DNA of 64,000 nt from Streptomyces coelicoflavus (GCF_003112555.1 NZ_BEWB01000002.1:558001-622000); one strand, 5' to 3'. Counted from the first letter of the stretch, positions 16,605-27,472 are shown. Translations and numbers: made by a program. The notes: generated by a model not told the origin, from the sequence alone.

Positions 16605-19600
16605 GTGTCGCGCCAGGTACTGTCGGTCGGCCCCGACGACCGGGACCGTTTCCGGACGATCGGTGAGGCACTCGCTGCGGCTCGTACCGGCGCGCTCATC
16701 AGCGTCCGGCCGGGGACGTACGCGGAGAACCTGGTGATCCACACCCGGGTCACCCTCACCGCCGCCGAGGGGCGGGGCACCGTGGAGATCCGGCCCCGGT
16801 CGGGCAGCGTCGTCGCGTTGCGCGCCGACGCCGTGATGCTCTCGGAACTGACCCTGCGCGGCGCCGACGCCGAGGCACCCGCCGTGGACGTACGGCGCGG
16901 TCAGGCCGCGCTCGACGGCTGCGAGATAGCCGGTGCCGCCTGGACGGCGCTGCTGGCCGGCGGCACGGGATCGCTGGCGCTGCGGGACTGCCGGGTGAGC
17001 AACTCGCAGGGCGCGGGCATCGTGGTCACCTCGACCACACTGACCACCGTGGAGAGCTGCACCCTCGAACACCTCGGCACCAGCGGCCTGGTCGTCGCCG
17101 AGCAGGGCGAGGTCCGCGTCCGGGGCTGCACGGTGCGCGACGCGCGCGGCAACGGCATCCTCGCCAACGGCGAGGCCCGCGGCCTGGTCGAGGACTGCGA
17201 CATCTCCTCCACCGACAAGCCGTCCCTCGCCCTGGAGGGCGACTCCGCGCTGACGGTCAGCCGTACGGTCGTGCACGACACCGGCAGCGGCGTCCACCTG
17301 AGCAGCGGCGGCCGTACGACGCTGGAGGACGTCCGGGTCACCGGCGCGTCCGGCACCGGCGTCACCCTGGCCGCGGGCACCGACCCGGTGCTGCGCCGCT
17401 GCCGCGTCTCCCGCACCCGGGGCCACGGCGTGGTCGTCACCGACCGGGCGCGGGGCACCTTCGAGGACTGCTGGGTGGACGGCGCCCAGGGCGTGGCCCT
17501 GCGGGTCGCCGGGGCGGCCTCCCCGGCGCTGACCGGCCTGACCGTCCGCGACTGCGCCGAGACCGGCGTGCTCCTGGAGGAGGACGCGGCGGCCGAGCTG
17601 GACCGGCTGGAGGTCATCGGGGGCGCCCCGGCGATCGCGCTGCGTGCCGGGGCCAACCCGCTGCTGCGCCGGGCCCGCCTCGTGGAACCGTCGGGCGACG
17701 GCATCACCGCCACCAGGGAGGCCCGCGGCCGCATCGAGGACTGCGAGATCGTGCGGCCGGGCGGCTCGGGCGTGCGCGCGGCGGGCGGCAGCACCCTGTA
17801 CCTGGCCGGCGGCGGCGTCTCCGACGCCGTGGACAGCGGCCTCGTGCTGGAGGACGGCGGCAGCGTCACCGTCCGGGACTTCCGCGTGGAGAACCCCGGT
17901 GCCGAGGGCGTCGTCGTCGACTCCGGGGGCGAACTGACCGCCAACCGCACCTCCGTCCTCACCCCGCAGGGCCACGGCGTGCTGCTGCGCGAGGGTGCCA
18001 TCGCCTCGCTCAGCGGCTGCGAGGTGGCCGGCGGGGCACAGGACGGCTTCCGGGTGGAGACCACCGCGCCGGTCTCCCTCGTCAACTGCCTCGCGCGGGA
18101 GAACCAGGGCGGCGGCCTGGTCCAGACCGCCCCCGGCGAGCGGCTCGCCGTCGAGGGACTCACCAGCACCGGCAACGGCAAGCGCGACGCGTGGGGCTCG
18201 GGCAGCGCCGAGAACACCGACCCGGCGGGCTCGGGCGCCGCCGACGGACCCGCCCGGGACCGGCCCGACGGCCCGCTGGGCGCCCTGAACGCGCTGATCG
18301 GCCTGGACAACGTCAAGGAACAGGTCCGTACGCTGGTCAACCTCACCCAGCTCGCCCAGCGCCGCGAGCAACTCGGCATGTCGGCGCCGCCGATGAGCCG
18401 CCACCTGGTCTTCACCGGCCCGCCCGGCACCGGCAAGACCACCGTCGCCCGCCTCTACGGCGCGATCCTCGCCGAGCTGGGGTCGCTGCGCGACGGACAC
18501 CTCGTGGAGGTCTCGCGCGCCGACCTCGTCGCGCAGGTCGTCGGCGGTACGGCGATCAAGACCAGCGAGACGTTCGAACGCGCCCTGGGCGGTGTGCTGT
18601 TCGTCGACGAGGCGTACACCCTGACCTCGGACAGCGGGCACGGCGGCGCCGACTTCGGCCGGGAGGCCGTGGACACGCTGCTGAAGCTGATGGAGGACCA
18701 CCGGGACGAGGTGGTCGTCATCGTGGCCGGCTACACCGACGAGATGACCAAGTTCCTCGCCTCCAACCCCGGCCTCGGCTCGCGCTTCTCCCGCACGGTC
18801 GAGTTCGAGAACTACACCGTGCCCGAACTGGTCGCCATCATGGAGAGCATGTGCGCCGCGCACCAGTACGAGCTGGGCGAGGGCACCGCGGCAGCCCTGG
18901 CCGCGCACTTCGACGCGATGCCCCGGGACGCCGGCTTCGGCAACGGGCGGGCCGCGCGCGGCGTCTTCGAGGAGATGGTGGACCGGCAGGCGGTCCGGCT
19001 CGCCACGCTCCAGCAGGTCGGCGAGCGCGACCTCAGGCTGCTGCTGCCGGAGGACGTCTCCGCGGCCGCCGCCGAGCAGAGCGCCGGGACCGCCGTACCG
19101 GAGAACGACCCGCTGACCCGCCTCGGCGACATGGTGGGCCTCGCCGAGGTCAAGCGCGACGTCACGGACCTGGTGAACCTCATCACCACGGCCCGCCACC
19201 GCGCCGCCGCCGGGCTGCCGGTCCCCTCGCTCAGCCACCACCTGGTCTTCACCGGCCCGCCCGGCACCGGCAAGACCACCGTCGCCAGGCTCTACGGCGA
19301 GATCCTCAGCCAGCTGGGCATCCTCCCGCGCGGCCAGCTGGTCGAGGCGGCCCGCGCCGACCTGGTCGGCCGGTACATCGGGCACACCGCCCAGCTCACC
19401 CGTGAGGTCTTCGAACGGGCCCGGGGCGGCGTGCTCTTCATCGACGAGGCGTACACCCTCACCCCGCGCGGCGGCGGCAACGACTTCGGCCAGGAGGCGG
19501 TCGACACGCTGCTGAAGCTGATGGAGGACCACCGCGACGACGTCGTGGTCATCGTCGCCGGCTACACCGACGAGATGGAGCGCTTCCTCGCCTCCAACCC

Positions 19601-19919
19601 CGGCCTGGCGTCGCGCTTCCCGCGCCGGATCGCCTTCGCCGACTACTCCTCCGAGGAACTGGTCACCATCGTGCGCGCCCAGGCCTCCGCCATGGGCTAC
19701 GAGTGCGGACCCGGAACCGGCCCGCTGCTGCGCGAGTACTTCGACTCGCTGCCCCGCGACCAGTCCTTCGGCAACGCCCGGCTGGCCCGGCAGGTGGTGG
19801 AGTCGATGGTCACCCGGCAGGCCGGGCGGCTCAGTTCGCTCGCCGCGCCCACCCTCGACGACCTGCGCGTTCTGCTGCCCCAGGACGTCACCGCGGCGAC
19901 CGCGAAGGCGGCCCGGTGA
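16605..19919 (+). CDS. EccA-like double AAA ATPase with N-terminal right-handed beta-helix
   Basis: This is a 1,104-aa fusion. Residues about 1-535 are a pectate-lyase-like right-handed parallel beta-helix, with many repeated 'G-hydrophobic-x-V...C-x-V' coils and the N-terminal cap [19 protein letters not shown]. Two CbxX/CfqX-type AAA domains follow. The first has Walker [16 protein letters not shown] near 606 and [12 protein letters not shown] near 665; the second has the same Walker A near 884 and [12 protein letters not shown] near 945. Each carries a sensor segment (VAGYTDEM) and Arg finger region (SRF). These AAA domains are those of EccA, the cytosolic ESX ATPase. GTG 16605 has AAGGAGG 7 nt upstream. 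The stop overlaps the mycosin start (GTGA). Confidence 0.88.
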   Translation: MSRQVLSVGPDDRDRFRTIGEALAAARTGALISVRPGTYAENLVIHTRVTLTAAEGRGTVEIRPRSGSVVALRADAVMLSELTLRGADAEAPAVDVRRGQAALDGCEIAGAAWTALLAGGTGSLALRDCRVSNSQGAGIVVTSTTLTTVESCTLEHLGTSGLVVAEQGEVRVRGCTVRDARGNGILANGEARGLVEDCDISSTDKPSLALEGDSALTVSRTVVHDTGSGVHLSSGGRTTLEDVRVTGASGTGVTLAAGTDPVLRRCRVSRTRGHGVVVTDRARGTFEDCWVDGAQGVALRVAGAASPALTGLTVRDCAETGVLLEEDAAAELDRLEVIGGAPAIALRAGANPLLRRARLVEPSGDGITATREARGRIEDCEIVRPGGSGVRAAGGSTLYLAGGGVSDAVDSGLVLEDGGSVTVRDFRVENPGAEGVVVDSGGELTANRTSVLTPQGHGVLLREGAIASLSGCEVAGGAQDGFRVETTAPVSLVNCLARENQGGGLVQTAPGERLAVEGLTSTGNGKRDAWGSGSAENTDPAGSGAADGPARDRPDGPLGALNALIGLDNVKEQVRTLVNLTQLAQRREQLGMSAPPMSRHLVFTGPPGTGKTTVARLYGAILAELGSLRDGHLVEVSRADLVAQVVGGTAIKTSETFERALGGVLFVDEAYTLTSDSGHGGADFGREAVDTLLKLMEDHRDEVVVIVAGYTDEMTKFLASNPGLGSRFSRTVEFENYTVPELVAIMESMCAAHQYELGEGTAAALAAHFDAMPRDAGFGNGRAARGVFEEMVDRQAVRLATLQQVGERDLRLLLPEDVSAAAAEQSAGTAVPENDPLTRLGDMVGLAEVKRDVTDLVNLITTARHRAAAGLPVPSLSHHLVFTGPPGTGKTTVARLYGEILSQLGILPRGQLVEAARADLVGRYIGHTAQLTREVFERARGGVLFIDEAYTLTPRGGGNDFGQEAVDTLLKLMEDHRDDVVVIVAGYTDEMERFLASNPGLASRFPRRIAFADYSSEELVTIVRAQASAMGYECGPGTGPLLREYFDSLPRDQSFGNARLARQVVESMVTRQAGRLSSLAAPTLDDLRVLLPQDVTAATAKAAR

Positions 19920-21148
19920 GGCGCCGCCGGCCGGGCGCGGTCCGTCCGCTGTGCGGCCTCGCGCTGTCCGCCGTCCTGCTGCTGCCGACGGCGGCGCCCG
20001 CCCTGGCGGATCCGGCGCGCGCGGTGCCCGCCGCCGACGGCGAGCGGCAGGGGCTGCCGCCGATGCCCTCCGCGCTCGACCCCGACGCGGACGCCGTGGA
20101 GTGCACCGCCGCCTCGCGCGAGAAGGCCGGGAAGCAGGACTGGTCGCGCCAGCGCCTGGACCTGGCCCGGGTGCGCCGGCACGGCGACGGGGCGGGGACC
20201 ACCGTCGCCCTGGTCGACACCGGCGTCCGGGCCGGCGCCGCCGGGCTCGGCGACCGGGTCACCGCCCGGGGGGCCGCCGGTGACGACTGCGTCGGACACG
20301 GCACCTTCCTCGCCGGGCTGATCGTGGGGGAGGGCTGGGGCAGCACGCGGCTGCCCGGCGTCGCACCGGGGGCGAAGCTGCTCGCCCTGCGCGGCACCGA
20401 CGAGCGCGGTACGCCCGACGCCGCGCTGGTCGCACGGGCGGTGCGGGACGCGACCGCCGCCGAGGCGGACGTGATCGCGGTCGGAGTGGCCCTGCCCAAG
20501 CGCGACAAGGAGCTGACCTCGGCGGTCGCCGACGCCCTCGACGCCGGTGCGGTGGTGGTCGCCGCCGCCACCCCCGACCCGCCGACCGCCAACGCCACAC
20601 GGGAGACACCGACCCGCACCTACTACCCCGCGGGTGAGCCCGGCGTCCTCTCCGTCGCCGACATGCTGCCCAACGGCGCCCGCCCGGGCGGCGCCCTGCC
20701 CACCGACGGCGTCGACCTGGTCGCGCCCGGCGCCGGGGTGGTCTCCGGCGGCCCGCGCGGCAGCGGCCACTACCTGGGGGCGGGGGCGTCGGTCGCCGCC
20801 GCGTACACCGCCGGGACCGCCGCGCTGCTCCGCGCGGCCCGCCCGGACGAGACCCCCGGGCAGATCGTCCACCGGCTGACGGCCACCGCCTACCCGGCGG
20901 ACATCCCGCAGCTGGACGCCTACGCCGCCGTCACCACCGTCCTCGGCGACACGGACGCCGCCCCCGCGCGCACGGAGGCGGAACCGGTGACCGTACGGGA
21001 CACCGCCGCCGCCGACCGGGTCGCGGACCGCGCCACCGTCTTCGTACTCCTCGGCACCGCCGGAGTCCTCGCCGTGCTCTGGGCCGTCGTCGCCCTCCCG
21101 CGCGCCCGCGCCCGCGGCTGGCGCCCGGCGGACGCGGCCCGGGACTGA
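19916..21148 (+). CDS. mycP: Mycosin-like type VII secretion serine protease
   Basis: This is a 410-aa subtilisin-family (S8) protein with a signal peptide (residues 1-31, ending APALA), a protease domain, and a C-terminal membrane helix near 372-392 followed by a basic tail, the topology of mycosins. The catalytic residues are Asp101 (VALVDTG), His128 (VGHGTFLAG) and Ser292 ([13 protein letters not shown]). The oxyanion-hole Asn usually found in an AAGN motif is replaced: the region reads [11 protein letters not shown]. Mycosins stabilise the ESX channel and cleave some substrates. GTG 19916 overlaps the stop of the AAA gene by 4 bp. Confidence 0.86.
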   Translation: MRRRRPGAVRPLCGLALSAVLLLPTAAPALADPARAVPAADGERQGLPPMPSALDPDADAVECTAASREKAGKQDWSRQRLDLARVRRHGDGAGTTVALVDTGVRAGAAGLGDRVTARGAAGDDCVGHGTFLAGLIVGEGWGSTRLPGVAPGAKLLALRGTDERGTPDAALVARAVRDATAAEADVIAVGVALPKRDKELTSAVADALDAGAVVVAAATPDPPTANATRETPTRTYYPAGEPGVLSVADMLPNGARPGGALPTDGVDLVAPGAGVVSGGPRGSGHYLGAGASVAAAYTAGTAALLRAARPDETPGQIVHRLTATAYPADIPQLDAYAAVTTVLGDTDAAPARTEAEPVTVRDTAAADRVADRATVFVLLGTAGVLAVLWAVVALPRARARGWRPADAARD

Positions 21149-21495
21149 GCACCGGCGCCTCTCCCGCCCGGCGGACGTGCGCGGAACCGTCCGGCGGGCG
21201 GTGCCCGGGCCGGTGGGGGCCGGGCTTCCCCGGACGGGTGTCGCCGTGCCGGTGCCGTCCGGCCGTTCCCGCGTCCGGGGCGGGTGGTCGTCCCGCGTCG
21301 TGCCGGTCGGCTGCTCGCGCCCGGCGCTGTCCGCCGCGGGGTGTCCGTGCGCGGGGGCCGGGCGGCACCGGGTGAGGCTGCCCGCCCGGTGGGGAGTACG
21401 GGTCCGGGGTGTGCCGGCGGTGCGTTCGCACGGCGCGGGAACGCCCGGGGCGGCCACCTCGGGCGCCGCCCCGGGCGTCGCGCGTACGCCGTTCC
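21149..21495. other. Convergent intergenic region between mycP and eccC
   Basis: This 347-bp GC-rich spacer lies between two converging genes. Apart from the perfect inverted repeat at 21442-21477, I see no gene, tRNA or repeat in it. Open frames here read as Arg/Pro-rich shadows. Confidence 0.6.
21442..21477 (-). terminator. Perfect 12-bp stem-loop after eccC
   Basis: CGCCCGGGGCGG (21442-21453) and CCGCCCCGGGCG (21466-21477) form a perfect inverted repeat with a 12-nt loop, 18 bp beyond the eccC stop. There is no T-tract, as is common for Streptomyces hairpin terminators. It could serve both converging transcripts. Confidence 0.55.
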
Positions 21496-24400
21496 TCAGC
21501 TCTCCGGTGCGTCCTCCACCAGCGCCGTCTGGACCAGCCGCGCCCTGCGCCGCGCGACGTGCAGGGCGCGCCCGGGCGGGAGGTTGCGCGGCTTGGTGTT
21601 GCCGAAGAGGTTGCCCTCGGTGGGCGGGCAGGACAGCAGCACCGCCGGGTTGTTGGCCTCGTCCAGACGGCGCAGCAGCGCGTCGCTCATGGCGCGCCCC
21701 GCGCCCATCGCGCTGCGGGCGACGACCATGTGCAGGCCCATCTCGAAGCCGAGGGTCAGGTGCTCGAAGAGCGGCTCGAAGGGGCTCTGGAAGGAGTTGC
21801 CGGAGACCATGTCGTAGTCGTCGACGAGGACGAACAGACGCGGACCCGTCCACCAGTCGCACCGGCGCATCCGCGACGGGGCGATGTCCGCTCCGGGCAC
21901 CCGGGTCTTCATCGCGCGGGCCGTGCCCTCGACCGTCTCCTTGAGGTTGTCCAGGGAGATGACGTGCCCGATGCGGTACTCCTCGGGGATCGTGTCCACC
22001 AGCGTCCGGCGGTAGTCGACCACGATGATCTTCGCCTCGCCGGGCGCGTACCGGGCGGTGATGCCCTCGGTGATCCGGCGCAGCAGGTTGGTCTTGCCGC
22101 TCTCGGTGTCGCCGATCACGGTCAGGTGCGGGGTGCGGCTGAAGTCGTGCCAGACCGGCTCCAGGGCGTCCTGGTCGATGCCGAGCGCCAGCCGCAGGCC
22201 GCCGCCCTCCGTCGGCTGCGGGGCGGGGAGTTCGGCCACCGGGAGCCGGTGCGGCAGCATCCGGATCTGCGGCGCGGACGGACCCGTCCAGTGCCGGGAG
22301 ATCTCGGAGACCAGGTGGGCGACGCCCTCGCCGAGGTCCTCCAGGGAGCCGCTGCCGTCGATGCGGGGCAGACCGGCGAGGAAGTGCATCTTGCTGTCGG
22401 GGGTGAGGCCGCGCCCGCCGGTGCGGGGCACCGCGCGCGCCTTGCGGGTGTCGACCTCGGAGTCCATCGGGTCGCCCATCCGCAGTTCCAGGCGGGTGGC
22501 GGACTGGTCGCGGACCTGCGCGGACAGCTCCACCCAGCGGGTCGTGCTGATCAGCAGGTGGATGCCGTAGTTGAGGCCGCGCGCGGCCAGCTCGTTGAAC
22601 TTCGGCACCAGGTCGTCGTAGTCCTGGCGGACCGTCGACCAGCCGTCGACCACCAGGAACACGTCGCCGAAGCGCTCGTCGGGGAACTCCCCGGCGGCCC
22701 GGCGGCGCCGGTAGGACTGCATCGAGTCGACGGCGTGGTCCACGAAGAACTGCTCGCGGTGGGCCAGCAGCGTCATCACCTCGGCGACCGCCCGGTGCAC
22801 GCGCTCCGGGTTGAGCCGGGCGGCGACCCCGCCGACGTGCGGGAGCGAGGCCAGCTGCGAGAGACCGCCGCCACCGAAGTCGAGGCAGTAGAACTGCACC
22901 TCCGCGGGGGTGTGGGTGAGCGCGAGGGCGGCGATCAGCGTACGGGTCAGCGTGGACTTGCCGCTCTGCGAACCGCCCGCGACGGCGATGTGGCCGCCGG
23001 CCCCGGACAGGTCCACGACGTGCGGGTCGCGGCGCTGCTCGAAGGGCTTGTCGACCAGGGCGACCGGCACGCGCAGCCGGCCGGTGCCGGACCAGCCGGC
23101 CGCGGTGAGGCCCCGCTCGGGGTCGGCGACGATGCCGGGCAGCAGCGTGTCCAGCGGCACGGGCGTGTCCAGCGGGGGCAGCCACACCTGGTGCGCCGCG
23201 GGGCCGGACCCGCGCAGCCGTTCCAGGGCCACGGCGAGCAGCGTCTCCTCCTCGCCGGGCTCCTCGGCGGCCGGTTCCGGCTCCGGCAGCGACTCCGGGG
23301 CCCGCGGTACGACCCAGCCGCTGGTCCACGGCACCACCTGGCTGGCCACGCGCGCCCGGGCCACCGCACCGGTACGGCGGGCGTAGGTGCCCGAGGAGTA
23401 GGCAGCGCGGAACCGGGTCAGGGACTCCACGCCGGACTTCAGGTAGCCGTTGCCGGGGGCGGAGGGCAACTGGTAGGCGTCCGGCACCCCCAGCACACCG
23501 CGGCTCTCCATGGCGGAGAAGGTGCGCAGGCCGATCCGGTACGACAGGTGGCTCTCCAACTGGTGCATGCGGCCCTCGTCCAAGCGCTGCGAGGCGAGCA
23601 GCAGGTGGACGCCGAGCGAACGGCCGAGGCGGCCGATCATCACGAAGAGGTCCATGAACTCGCGGTGCGAGGAGAGCAGTTCGCTGAACTCGTCGACCAC
23701 CACGAACAGGCTGGGCAGCGGCACGAGATCCGCGCCGCCCGCGCGGGCGCGCTCGTACTCCAGCGCGGACGTGTGGTTGCCGGCCGCTCGCAGCAGCTCC
23801 TGCCGGCGCATCAGCTCGCCGTGCAGGGCGTCCTGCATGCGCTCCACGAGAGCGGCCTCGTCGGCGAGGTTGGTGATGACGGCGGAGGTGTGCGGGAGTT
23901 CCTCCAGGCCGAGGAAGGTGGCGCCGCCCTTGAAGTCGACGAGGACGAAGTTGAGGGTCTCGGAGGAGTTGCTCAGCGCCAGCCCGAGGACCAGGGTGCG
24001 CAGGAGTTCGCTCTTGCCGGAGCCCGTGGCGCCGATGAGCAGGCCGTGCGGGCCCATGCCGCCCTGCGCGGACTCCTTGATGTCGAGTTCCACCGGTCGG
24101 CCGTCGACGCCGACGGCCACCGGCACCCGCAGCCGGGCGGACCCGGTCTGCCGGGCGAAGTGGGCCCGTGCGTCGTGCCGGTGGAGGTCGGGGATGCCGA
24201 GCAGCGTGGTCAGCTCGATGTCCGTCTCCAGTGGCTGGGCGATGTCGGTGCCCAGGCTGATCCGGCGGGCGGTGAGCAGCCGGGCCAGGGACTCGGCGGC
24301 CAGCGGGCCGAGCCGGTCGGGACGGCCCAGCGGCACGGACCGCTCCTTGCGGCTGCGGTCGGTGCGCGCCAGGCTGACCGTGTCGGGACCCACCGTCAGA

Positions 24401-25587
24401 CGCAGGGTGTTGCGGCCCGGACGCCAGCGCAGGGCGCCCGACACGTCCAGGACCAGGGCGTTGCGGTAGCCGTGGCCGGCCCAGCGATGACCCTCGGGCA
24501 CGGTGACGCCGTCCAGGACGACGACGGTGAAGGGTTCGTCACGGCCGGGCCTGGCGTCCGGGTCGAAGCCGGGACGCTCGGCGAACTCGCTGCCCAGCAG
24601 GTCGTCCAGTTCGGCGAGGTCCGCGGTGATGCGGCGCACCGGTCCGGCGCCGTCCTCCTCGTGCGGGTCCAGGACGTGCGGCAGCCACTTCGCCCACTCC
24701 CAGTCGGGGCGCCGGTCGTCACTGGCGCAGACGGCGAGCCACAGCTCCTCGGGGGCGTGGAAGACGGCGAGTTGTGCGACGACCGCGCGCACCAGGGCCG
24801 CCAGCGCCTCGTCGGCGGGACCGGCCGGCCGGGCCGCGCCGTCGCCCGCCGGCTCGCCCGTGCCGTCGAGGGACCGTCCCTGCGCGGGCACCCGGGGGAC
24901 GCCGCCGTCCTCTTCCACGGCGTCCTCGGGGCGCAGCAGGATGCGGGCCGAGGAGCGCAGATAGAGGCCGAGGGGCTGCTCGGGGATGGTCGAGTAGGCG
25001 CGGATGAAACGGCGCAGGGCGTGCGCGCACAGCGGTTCCAGGTCCTCGACCGGCCGGGTCGAGACCGGGTTGAGGGAGAGGGCGAACTGCTGCTCGCCCA
25101 CCGCGAGGCGCACCTCGCCGAAGTCCTCGTCGGCCGGCCGCCGTTCCCACAGCCGTGAGGTGCGGGCCAGGGACCGAAGCGAGGCGGGGTCGGGGTGGCG
25201 CCAGGCGAGCGCCCGCTGCTGCTCCACGACGGTCGACCGGACCCGCTTGCGGATCTGCGCCAAGTAGCGGAGGTAGTCGCGGCGCTCGCCCTTCAGTCGC
25301 TGCTTGCGCTCGCCGGAGCGGCGCATCAGCTGGCCCAGCAGCATGGCGGCGGCGGAGAGCGCCATGACACCCAGCGCCAGGTACATGAAGACCCCGTTGC
25401 CGCCGCCCGGGCGCAGGAACATCAGCATCATCGACATGGACATGAGTGCCATCGGCAGATATGTCCATATCGTGGAGGTGTCCGGCACGGTCTCGGAGAG
25501 GACCGGCGGTTCCTGGAGGGTCAATTGTCCTTCGGGCATCTCCGGCCCGCGCCTACGGGCGGGACGGCGAAACAGCACCACACTCAA
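21496..25587 (-). CDS. eccC: Type VII secretion FtsK/SpoIIIE ATPase EccC
   Basis: This is the 1,363-aa motor of the ESX-type secretion machine. Two membrane helices lie near residues 40-90, followed by three FtsK/SpoIIIE ATPase domains. Domain 1 has Walker A GATGSGKSELL near 520 with VLVDFKGGATF and LFVVVDEFSELL. Domain 2 has GGSQSGKSTLT near 872 with FYCLDFGGGG. Domain 3 has GDTESGKTNLL near 1160 with IIVVDYRRTLVD. All three Walker A motifs look intact. The start is probably TTG 25587 (SVVLFRRPARRRG), 8 nt after GGAGG; GTG 25608 is 7 codons longer. It is transcribed away from eccD/eccB. The last ATPase domains normally bind Esx substrates. Confidence 0.95.
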   Translation of the reverse strand: MSVVLFRRPARRRGPEMPEGQLTLQEPPVLSETVPDTSTIWTYLPMALMSMSMMLMFLRPGGGNGVFMYLALGVMALSAAAMLLGQLMRRSGERKQRLKGERRDYLRYLAQIRKRVRSTVVEQQRALAWRHPDPASLRSLARTSRLWERRPADEDFGEVRLAVGEQQFALSLNPVSTRPVEDLEPLCAHALRRFIRAYSTIPEQPLGLYLRSSARILLRPEDAVEEDGGVPRVPAQGRSLDGTGEPAGDGAARPAGPADEALAALVRAVVAQLAVFHAPEELWLAVCASDDRRPDWEWAKWLPHVLDPHEEDGAGPVRRITADLAELDDLLGSEFAERPGFDPDARPGRDEPFTVVVLDGVTVPEGHRWAGHGYRNALVLDVSGALRWRPGRNTLRLTVGPDTVSLARTDRSRKERSVPLGRPDRLGPLAAESLARLLTARRISLGTDIAQPLETDIELTTLLGIPDLHRHDARAHFARQTGSARLRVPVAVGVDGRPVELDIKESAQGGMGPHGLLIGATGSGKSELLRTLVLGLALSNSSETLNFVLVDFKGGATFLGLEELPHTSAVITNLADEAALVERMQDALHGELMRRQELLRAAGNHTSALEYERARAGGADLVPLPSLFVVVDEFSELLSSHREFMDLFVMIGRLGRSLGVHLLLASQRLDEGRMHQLESHLSYRIGLRTFSAMESRGVLGVPDAYQLPSAPGNGYLKSGVESLTRFRAAYSSGTYARRTGAVARARVASQVVPWTSGWVVPRAPESLPEPEPAAEEPGEEETLLAVALERLRGSGPAAHQVWLPPLDTPVPLDTLLPGIVADPERGLTAAGWSGTGRLRVPVALVDKPFEQRRDPHVVDLSGAGGHIAVAGGSQSGKSTLTRTLIAALALTHTPAEVQFYCLDFGGGGLSQLASLPHVGGVAARLNPERVHRAVAEVMTLLAHREQFFVDHAVDSMQSYRRRRAAGEFPDERFGDVFLVVDGWSTVRQDYDDLVPKFNELAARGLNYGIHLLISTTRWVELSAQVRDQSATRLELRMGDPMDSEVDTRKARAVPRTGGRGLTPDSKMHFLAGLPRIDGSGSLEDLGEGVAHLVSEISRHWTGPSAPQIRMLPHRLPVAELPAPQPTEGGGLRLALGIDQDALEPVWHDFSRTPHLTVIGDTESGKTNLLRRITEGITARYAPGEAKIIVVDYRRTLVDTIPEEYRIGHVISLDNLKETVEGTARAMKTRVPGADIAPSRMRRCDWWTGPRLFVLVDDYDMVSGNSFQSPFEPLFEHLTLGFEMGLHMVVARSAMGAGRAMSDALLRRLDEANNPAVLLSCPPTEGNLFGNTKPRNLPPGRALHVARRRARLVQTALVEDAPES

Positions 25588-25999
25588 GGACAGAACCTCC
25601 GCTATCACTGGGCATTGCGACCCGGCCGCCTATCGGCGTGCCGGGGACGGACAGGCTGTACCGCGCCGGTTCCGGACGGCCCGTGGTCCGGTGGAACGCA
25701 GGTGAATATTCCGGGCGGAAATCGGGCGCGGGGCTTCCGAACCGGGCAACTCCCTTTCCCTTTGCGGCGCCAGGTCCGCGACACGGTCCGACGGGCGCAG
25801 GCAGTAGTCTGCATTCATCGAACACGGCCTGTCCACGAGGGGCGTGCACACCGTTCGGTACGCGGCTCGTATTCACGTGACCGTCCCGGTGCCGGTACCC
25901 CTCTGCCCCGCCCCGTCCGCGTTCCGTATTGTGCTCCCGTCCCCTTTACGTGGAAGTCCTTCTGCCGAAGTCCCCCCACGGATGACGAAAGTTGTGCTG
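25588..25999. promoter_or_regulatory. Divergent promoter region of eccC and eccD
   Basis: This 412-bp intergenic region separates the divergent ESX core genes and is less GC-rich than its surroundings. An AT-rich GAATATT patch (25703-25709) and a TAGTCT hexamer (25805-25810, plus strand) are candidate -10 elements, but neither has a well-spaced -35. No gene or RNA was recognised. Confidence 0.35.
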
Positions 26000-27406
26000 A
26001 TGACCGACAGCACGGCGGCCGAACTGTGCCGCCTGACCGTACGTGCGCCCAACGTCTCCGTCGACCTGGCCGTCCCCGCCGACGTACCGGTCACCGACCT
26101 GCTGCCCACCCTGCTGCGGTACGTGGGCGAGGAGGCCGAGGAGGCCGGACTCGACCACGCCGGCTGGGTGCTTCAGCGGCTGGGCGACGCCCCGCTCGAG
26201 GAGGAGACCACCCTCGCCCGCGCGGGCCTCGCCGACGGCGAGGTGCTGTACCTGCGCCCGCACACCGAGGTCCTGCCCGAGGCGCGCCTCGACGACCTGG
26301 TGGACGGCATATCCGAGACGGTCGGCCGGCGGATGCACACCTGGAGCCCGAAGGCCGCCCGCGGACTGCTCGGCGGTACGGCGGCGGCGACCGTGGTCGT
26401 CGCCCTGGTGCTGCTCTTCTGGCCCGGCGTGGACGGCTCCGGTTCGCTGCGGGTGGTCTGTGCGGCGGTGGCCGGACTGCTGGCGCTCGCGGGCGCGGGC
26501 TCGGCCAGCCGGGCGGTCGGCGACCGGCTCACGGCGACCGCGCTCGGCCTGCTGGTCGCGCCCTGTCTCGCGCTGGCCGGCTGGGTCCTGCCCGGCGGCG
26601 ACCTCACCGGCCCGGACACGGCAAGGGTGGTGGGCGCGCGGCTGCTCGCCGCCGGCGCCGCCGGCGCGGGCGGCGCGGTGCTGGCCCTGGCGGCGACCGC
26701 GGTGGGCGCCCCGGCCCTGTTCGCCACGGCCCTGGTGGCGGTCGCCACCGCGGTCACCGGGGCGCTGGTCGGCTACACCGGGCTGGACGCGCCGGCCGCG
26801 GTGGCGCTGGTGATGGCGGTGCTGGCCCTCGGCGCCGGAGCCGTCGCGCCGTTCGCCTTCAAGCTGGCCGGCATGCGCATGCCCGCACTGCCCTCCTCCG
26901 CCGGCCAGTTGCAGGAGGGCATCGAGCCCTACGCCGGCGACGAGGTCGCCGCCCGCACCGAACTGGCCGGCCGCTGGGTGACCGCGCTCTTCGCGGCCAC
27001 CGGAGCCGCCGCCGTGGCCGCCCTGGTCGTCCTCACCCACCACCCGGACCTGCCCGAGGTCCTGACCGCGCTCGTCCTCGGTCTGCTGCTGCTCCTGCAC
27101 TCCCGCGGCCTGGTCGCCGTCGGCCAGCGGCTGACGCTGGCGCTGCCGGGCGTCTGGGGCCTGCTGCTGCTCGCCCGCGCCTGGGCGGTGGACGGCGACA
27201 CCGACACCCGCCTGGTGGTCTTCGCGGTCCTGCTGGCCGCCGCGTCCGGCCTCGTGATCGCCACCTGGACCGTTCCCGGCCGCCGGATGCTGCCGTACTG
27301 GGGCCGCACGGCGGAGCTGGCGCACACCGTCTTCGCGGTCGCACTGCTGCCGCTCACCCTCTGGGTGGCCGGTCTCTTCGGCTGGCTGCGCGGACTGTTC
27401 GGCTAG
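26000..27406 (+). CDS. eccD: Type VII secretion integral membrane protein EccD
   Basis: This is a 468-aa ESX channel subunit. Residues 1-85 form an N-terminal ubiquitin-like (YukD) domain (CRLTVRAPNVSVDLAVPADV ... DGEVLYLRP). About eleven hydrophobic helices follow from residue about 115 to the C-terminus, which is the EccD layout. ATG 26000 is chosen as the start of the Ubl domain, with GAAAG upstream; ATG 25982 is 6 codons longer. It is followed after 66 bp by eccB on the same strand. EccD forms the membrane vestibule with EccB and EccC. Confidence 0.92.
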   Translation: MTDSTAAELCRLTVRAPNVSVDLAVPADVPVTDLLPTLLRYVGEEAEEAGLDHAGWVLQRLGDAPLEEETTLARAGLADGEVLYLRPHTEVLPEARLDDLVDGISETVGRRMHTWSPKAARGLLGGTAAATVVVALVLLFWPGVDGSGSLRVVCAAVAGLLALAGAGSASRAVGDRLTATALGLLVAPCLALAGWVLPGGDLTGPDTARVVGARLLAAGAAGAGGAVLALAATAVGAPALFATALVAVATAVTGALVGYTGLDAPAAVALVMAVLALGAGAVAPFAFKLAGMRMPALPSSAGQLQEGIEPYAGDEVAARTELAGRWVTALFAATGAAAVAALVVLTHHPDLPEVLTALVLGLLLLLHSRGLVAVGQRLTLALPGVWGLLLLARAWAVDGDTDTRLVVFAVLLAAASGLVIATWTVPGRRMLPYWGRTAELAHTVFAVALLPLTLWVAGLFGWLRGLFG

Positions 27407-27407
27407 G

Positions 27408-27431
27408 CGGAGAGCCGGGCGGAGAGCCGGG
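27408..27431. repeat. 12-bp tandem duplication in the eccD-eccB gap
   Basis: Two direct copies of CGGAGAGCCGGG (27408-27419, 27420-27431) fill part of the short spacer between eccD and eccB. Confidence 0.7.
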
Positions 27432-27472
27432 CACGGAGCCCGGGCCCACGGAAGACGAGACGAGGAGAGGCC

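Noticed and set aside
21409-25158. A 1,249-codon plus-strand frame opposite eccC
   Set aside because: eccC on the minus strand has three ATPase domains with intact motifs; the opposite frame is His/Arg/Gly-rich with none.
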